NCBI GenBank assembly: GCA_937934115.1
Contig: CALHAH010000022.1
Coordinates: forward strand, 23,119 to 87,118
Direction: 5' to 3'
Length of the DNA: 64,000 nt
Origin: an uncultured Thermoanaerobaculum sp.
GTDB lineage: Bacteria; Acidobacteriota; Thermoanaerobaculia; Thermoanaerobaculales; Thermoanaerobaculaceae
Shown here: piece after piece, positions 60,611 through 64,000 of the stretch
Layout: each line of letters opens with the position of its first letter
Position numbering within the stretch: the first letter of the stretch is position 1
Notes under the pieces: model-generated
The model's database searches: none
Told to the model about the DNA's origin: nothing
Seen by the model: only the letters and a program-made list of their open reading frames with translations
Translations under genes and position numbers: made by a program

Positions 60611-61483
60611 ATGGAACTTACCCCCGACCTTCGGCAACGGCTCCTCGCCTTTCAGCAGTTGGAGCTCACCGAATACGAAATCTACGCACGCTTGGCCCGG
60701 GGCCTTCCCGAAGGGGAAAACCGTCGCATCCTAGAGCGCATTGCCGCTGATGAGCTGCGTCACGCTCGGGATTGGCAAGCCATCACCGGCCAGGAGGTGA
60801 AACCCAAACGCTTATGGGTGTGGGTGTACACCTGGATTGCTCGGGTTTTTGGCCTGACCTTTGGCTTGAAGCTCATGGAGCGGGGCGAAGAGCGAGTCCA
60901 AGGGGGTTACAAGGATCTCCTGGGTGTGATACCCAACGTCGAGGCTTGGCTTCAAGATGAGGAAGAACATGAGCACCAGCTTTTGGGCATGTTGGAGGAG
61001 GAGCGGCTCCACTACGCGGGTTCTGTAGTCTTAGGCCTTAACGACGCCCTGGTGGAGCTTACCGGCGCTTTGGCTGGCTTCACACTGGCCCTGCAAAACA
61101 CCAAGCTCATTGCCCTTTCCGGGCTTATTACCGGTATTGCCGCGTCTTTATCCATGGCGGCTTCCGAGTACCTTTCCACCCGCTCCGAAGGTAGCGAAAA
61201 GCACCCCTTGCGGGCAGCTGTCTACACCGGCATTGCCTACATCGCCACCGTTACGTTGTTGGTCCTACCTTACTTGCTCTTTGCCAGCTTCTACCTCGAT
61301 TTGGCTCTTACCCTCCTGGTGGCGGTGGTCATCATTGCGGCGTTTAACTTCTACATTTCCGTGGCCAAGGATGAACCCTTCACCCGCCGCTTTGCGGAAA
61401 TGGCGTTGCTATCTTTTTCCGTAGCTGCGCTTTCCTTTGCTGTGGGGTTTGTGGCCCGCCGGATACTGGGTGTGGACGTGTAA
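60611..61483 (+). CDS. MbfA-type membrane ferritin: rubrerythrin-like domain fused to VIT1/CCC1 transporter
   Basis: 290 aa. The N-terminal ferritin-like four-helix domain (about 10-145) carries iron ligands in FQQLELTEYEIYARLARG, RIAADELRHARDW and LQDEEEHEHQLLGMLEEE. The C-terminal half (about 145-290) is a VIT1/CCC1 transporter with five TM helices, including GSVVLGLNDALVELTGALAGFTLAL and ASLSMAASEYLSTRSE. In alphaproteobacteria MbfA exports iron and protects against peroxide. ATG behind GGGAGG. It follows the hybrid kinase by 28 bp and may be cotranscribed. Confidence 0.85.
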   Translation: MELTPDLRQRLLAFQQLELTEYEIYARLARGLPEGENRRILERIAADELRHARDWQAITGQEVKPKRLWVWVYTWIARVFGLTFGLKLMERGEERVQGGYKDLLGVIPNVEAWLQDEEEHEHQLLGMLEEERLHYAGSVVLGLNDALVELTGALAGFTLALQNTKLIALSGLITGIAASLSMAASEYLSTRSEGSEKHPLRAAVYTGIAYIATVTLLVLPYLLFASFYLDLALTLLVAVVIIAAFNFYISVAKDEPFTRRFAEMALLSFSVAALSFAVGFVARRILGVDV

Positions 61484-61558
61484 AAGGCACGCAGTGGGTT
61501 TCTAGCTCACACTTCTCGTAGCAAACGTTCATCCGATCTGCTGTCTTCCTCCATGGCG
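61484..61558. other. Intergenic stretch after the MbfA-type gene
   Basis: Gene-free; together with the repeat region it makes a 449-base gap up to 61932. Track ORFs across the gap are repeat-driven Pro/Arg/Gly-rich translations in several frames and are not genes. Confidence 0.5.
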
Positions 61559-61799
61559 TGGGGCCCCCCTCCGTCTGTGCGGCCGCCGCGAGGAAACGGT
61601 GGGGCCCACGCGGGGAAACTGTGGGGCCGCCGGTTATCTGACGCGGGTGGCACGGCCACGCTCCTCCCACCCACCCGTGGCCGGCTTGGCCCCACGTACC
61701 CCCACCGCTCGGCCCAACAAAGCTGGGCCTCGCTTCTGTGGGGCTGCCGCGAAATTGTGGGGCCGCCGCGAAATTGTGGGGCCGCCGCTCCGCGGCGGC
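61559..61799. repeat. Decayed GC-rich tandem repeats ending in a hairpin
   Basis: A 19-bp unit GTGGGGCCGCCGCGAAATT occurs at 61738-61756 (one T variant) and 61757-61775, with a third partial copy from 61776. Degenerate copies starting GTGGGGCC or GTGCGGCC lie at 61559, 61577, 61599 and 61621. The last copy runs into GCCGCCGC-TCC-GCGGCGGC (61781-61799), a strong hairpin without a T tract. It lies between mbfA and dnaJ. Could be a dispersed intergenic repeat family. Not CRISPR: units abut with no spacers. Confidence 0.65.
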
Positions 61800-61932
61800 T
61801 GTTCACGCCCTTTCTTAAGCCTTGCCGCGAAGGGCTGGCGCCGCATGGTTCTGTGGGTCCCCGGGGTATTGAAAGTTGATAAAAAATCGCTCATATTTTG
61901 TAACGGGCGGCACGCCCGAAGAAGAGGTGCTT

Positions 61933-62916
61933 ATGAAGGACCTATACGCGGTGTTGGGGGTAAGCAGAGACGCCAGTCAAGAGGAAATTAAGAAGGCTTA
62001 CCGGAAGCTGGCGCGGAAGTACCATCCTGACGTCAACCCTGGTAATCCGGAAGCCGAGCAAAAGTTTAAGGAAATTCAAGAGGCGTACCAAGTGCTTTCG
62101 GATCCGGCCAAACGGGCACAGTACGACAAATTCGGTACCGTTGACGAAGCCGAGATGGCGGCCCGTGCTGCCGCGCAAGCCCAGGCGCGGGCGCGGGCAC
62201 GTGCTGGCAGCCCCTTTGGTGGGTTCCGGGTATCCTTTGGGGGCTTCGAGGATCTGGGGGATATCTTCTCGGATCTCTTCGGCCGGGTGCGGGCGCAGGC
62301 GCGGCCGGCGCCGGAGCCGGTGGAAGCCGCGGTGGAGCTTTCCTTTGAGCAAGCGGTGAAAGGAGCCGCGGTGGTGGTTCCCGTGCGGCGGGAGGTGCCT
62401 TGCCCGCAGTGTGGTGGCAGCGGCGTGGCTGCGGGCGCGTTGTGCTTCCGTTGCCGGGGCAGCGGCCTGTTGGTGCACACCGACAGGCTTCGCGTGCGCA
62501 TCCCACCAGGCATCGGCGACGGTGACCGGGTTCGCTCCCGCACACCCGACGGGCGGGAAGTGAGCATTGTCGTAAAAGTTGCCCCTCACCCCTTTTTCGA
62601 GCGCAAGGGAGATGACATTTACACCACGGTCCCCGTGACCTTCACCGAAGCCTATCTGGGTGCAGAAATTGAAATTGGCACCATTCACGGGCCGGTGCGC
62701 ACCCGCATCCCGCCGGGGACGTCGTCGGGCCAGCGTTTCCGTTTGCGGGGCAAAGGCGTGCGCAACGTGCGTACCGGTGTTTTTGGCGACCATTACTACA
62801 CGGTGCAGGTGGTGGTGCCGAAGGTGGTCTCGCCTGCGGGGAGGGAGCTTGCGCAGCGGGTGGCAGATCTCTACAGCGAAAACCCCAGAGCCGGCCTGCC
62901 GTTGCGTTTGGAGTAA
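61933..62916 (+). CDS. dnaJ: DnaJ-family co-chaperone with a single zinc-site pair
   Basis: 327 aa. The J domain (about 1-68) has the HPD motif in [30 protein letters not shown] Gly/Phe-type linker follows (about 75-125, unusually Ala/Arg-rich). The cysteine-rich region has only two motifs, CPQCGGSG and CFRCRGSG, instead of four. The C-terminal beta domains follow ([44 protein letters not shown]). It should stimulate DnaK ATPase and bind clients. ATG at 61933. No dnaK or grpE is adjacent. The one-site zinc finger places it between type I DnaJ and CbpA-like proteins. Confidence 0.87.
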   Translation: MKDLYAVLGVSRDASQEEIKKAYRKLARKYHPDVNPGNPEAEQKFKEIQEAYQVLSDPAKRAQYDKFGTVDEAEMAARAAAQAQARARARAGSPFGGFRVSFGGFEDLGDIFSDLFGRVRAQARPAPEPVEAAVELSFEQAVKGAAVVVPVRREVPCPQCGGSGVAAGALCFRCRGSGLLVHTDRLRVRIPPGIGDGDRVRSRTPDGREVSIVVKVAPHPFFERKGDDIYTTVPVTFTEAYLGAEIEIGTIHGPVRTRIPPGTSSGQRFRLRGKGVRNVRTGVFGDHYYTVQVVVPKVVSPAGRELAQRVADLYSENPRAGLPLRLE

Positions 62917-63018
62917 GGGAAACCAAAAGCGGTGTGGGGAACGGGCACGGAGCACGCGTACCCACCGGCAACCGGGGGCAAAAGCGGGTAGCATACCTGG
63001 GCCGGGGAGGAGGTGGCC

Positions 63019-63804
63019 GTGGGCTTTTTCCGGGAACTATGGATGCACAGGCAGTTGGTGCTTACGCTGGCGGCGCGGGCGGTGAAGGCTCGCTACGCCG
63101 GCTCCGTTTTAGGCTTGGCGTGGGCCATCGTAGAGCCGCTTTTGCAGTTTGCGCTTTTCCTTGTGGTTTTTGGCGTGTTCTTGGGTCTGCGCGGCCTGGC
63201 CCCATCGGGAAGTTCCTTTGCCCTGTGGCTTTTGGCCGGGCTCATCCCTTTTCTCTTGCTGCAGGAAGGCTGGGTACGGGCGGCGGGGGTCTTCCGCGCT
63301 CACGCTGGCTTGGTGAAGCACGTGCCGGTGCCCTTGAGCGTGCTTTTGGCTTCTGAGCTTCTCGCCGTTTTGGCCCGCCATGGTGTCACCTTCACGGTTT
63401 TGGTGATTTTAGCCGCCATCACTGGACAGGTACAGCTTTCCGGTGTGCCTTTTTTCCTGGGGGGGCTAGGGCTGGTGCTTATGTTTCTTTTAGCGGGCAG
63501 CCTGTGGCTTGCCACCGCGGGGGCCTATTTGCCGGATACGGTGCCGGTGACCTCGACGGTGATGGGTTTTTTGCTTTACCTCACGCCAATTCTTTACCCC
63601 TTGAGTGTGGTTCCGGAAAGATGGCGCCAGGTTGTGGTGCTCAACCCACTTTTTGGGGTGGTGGAAATCCTTCGCTGCTTTTTGGTGGGTGGGGATGCGA
63701 GCTTCGCAGCCGTGGCCTTCAGCGGCGCCGTAGCGATACCCATGTTGCTGGGAGGCTTTGCCTTTTTTTCGCGACGACAAGCGTACATTCGGGATTTGGT
63801 ATGA
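63019..63804 (+). CDS. ABC-2 type permease, polysaccharide/O-antigen export family
   Basis: 261 aa with six TM helices, resembling Wzm/TagG/KpsM permeases (RELWMHRQLVLTLAARAVKARYAGSVLGLAWAIVEPLLQFALF; late LLYLTPILYPLSVVPERWRQVVVLNPLFGVVEILRCFL). Family members flip polysaccharide chains on lipid carriers across the inner membrane with a separate ATPase, not seen here. The GTG at 63019 is well spaced from AGGAGG; the track's GTG at 63013 overlaps that site. The glycosyltransferase at the other window edge is compatible but unconnected. Confidence 0.83.
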   Translation: MGFFRELWMHRQLVLTLAARAVKARYAGSVLGLAWAIVEPLLQFALFLVVFGVFLGLRGLAPSGSSFALWLLAGLIPFLLLQEGWVRAAGVFRAHAGLVKHVPVPLSVLLASELLAVLARHGVTFTVLVILAAITGQVQLSGVPFFLGGLGLVLMFLLAGSLWLATAGAYLPDTVPVTSTVMGFLLYLTPILYPLSVVPERWRQVVVLNPLFGVVEILRCFLVGGDASFAAVAFSGAVAIPMLLGGFAFFSRRQAYIRDLV

Positions 63805-63836
63805 AAGCCCGTGCAGAAGTCTGGGGGTGTGGGCCT

Positions 63837-64000
63837 TTACCTTGCCAGGTTTTCCACCAGGGCGATGGCTTGGTCTAAGCTGACGCCTTCGCTGAGCTTG
63901 AGAATCCGCTTAGGTGACCACCCAGTAGCAGTGGCCACCGTGTACTCTACCCCCTCAGGCAGCACGCGGTAAAGCACGGGTTGCAAATCGGCCCCCAAAA
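63837..64000 (-). CDS. Partial CDS, C-terminal fragment of unrecognised protein
   Basis: An open minus-strand frame enters from the right edge and ends at a TAA (63839-63837). It encodes at least 53 residues including PVLYRVLPEGVEYTVATAT and SLDQAIALVENLAR. It is missing from the ORF track because it is truncated. Codon choice and continuous reading favour a real gene end, convergent with the permease gene. No family recognised. Confidence 0.5.
   Translation of the reverse strand, partial: LGADLQPVLYRVLPEGVEYTVATATGWSPKRILKLSEGVSLDQAIALVENLAR

Noticed and set aside
61559-61799. CRISPR array
   Set aside because: Repeat units are directly adjacent without unique spacers, are highly GC-biased, and no cas genes are near.
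63504-63878. 124-aa plus-strand ORF overlapping the ABC-2 permease end
   Set aside because: Out-of-frame shadow; low-complexity Gly-rich translation with no ribosome site.
1-64000. tRNA, rRNA, transposase or integrase genes
   Set aside because: Scanned by eye for TPsiC-loop-like GGTTCRANYC with flanking stems, rRNA blocks and DDE or recombinase motifs; found none convincing.

Overview
The window reads as chromosome of a GC-rich, Gram-negative, anaerobically respiring bacterium. A TonB-dependent receptor with an N-terminal carboxypeptidase-regulatory domain, many multiheme cytochromes and two sigma-54 regulatory circuits fit Acidobacteriota, perhaps a thermophilic Thermoanaerobaculum-like lineage. 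That placement is inference; there is no rRNA gene here. I saw no tRNA, rRNA, CRISPR array, insertion sequence or phage gene.

Layout. (1) 1.1-15.2 kb is a phosphate-starvation region: a Pho-box-preceded TonB receptor, a divergent phosphodiesterase lipoprotein, and pstS-pstC-pstA-pstB-phoU-pstB2-phoB-phoR with mostly 4-8 bp overlaps. (2) 15.3-21.4 kb is a graveyard of six broken genes: Crp/Fnr regulator, ArsR regulator, TolC-like, membrane fusion protein, RND pump and an FmdE-like fragment. (3) 21.5-28.7 kb holds ribosomal protein S1, an ECF sigma/NrsF-type anti-sigma/ferrochelatase operon, a histone-deacetylase-family protein, a tetraheme cytochrome and an endonuclease V homologue lacking key residues. 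(4) 28.7-40.2 kb is a nitrate respiration locus: an NtrB/NtrC-like pair, a sigma-54 promoter with two matching palindromes, then Rieske, fused cytochrome b, octaheme HAO-family cytochrome, porin, tetraheme cytochrome, NapA, NapD, NapG and NapH. (5) 40.2-50.0 kb is a metalloid/thiol cluster: ArsR (CVC motif), ACR3, UspA, small Cys-tailed proteins, HdrA-like protein, ferredoxin, two ArsP/DUF318 permeases, an ArsD-like protein and a thioredoxin/CcdA relay. Two strong sigma-70 promoters carry the same operator-like palindrome. (6) 50.1-57.8 kb is a second sigma-54 regulon: heme-binding sensor kinase, NtrC-type regulator, archaemetzincin, pentaheme cytochrome, HybA-like and HybB/NrfD-like subunits, a 47-residue membrane protein, and a membrane-anchored GcvH-like protein without the lipoyl lysine. 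(7) 57.9-64 kb holds a hybrid kinase, an MbfA-type ferritin/VIT1 exporter, decayed GC-rich repeats, a DnaJ, an ABC-2 permease and a gene cut by the window edge.

How it fits together. Quinol oxidised at the Rieske/cytochrome b complex probably feeds multiheme cytochromes and then NapA and the octaheme enzyme, giving nitrate reduction through nitrite. The HybAB-like complex of region 6 is a second quinone-linked periplasmic electron route under a heme-sensing two-component system. The two NtrC-family regulators appear to use different palindromes: CGGCA-N6-TGCCG for nitrate and GTTG-N7-CAAC for the heme-sensor regulon. The phosphate and metalloid regions have their own operators (Pho box; ATTTCG-N8-CGAAMT). 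Several regulatory genes seem to be read from leaderless mRNAs.
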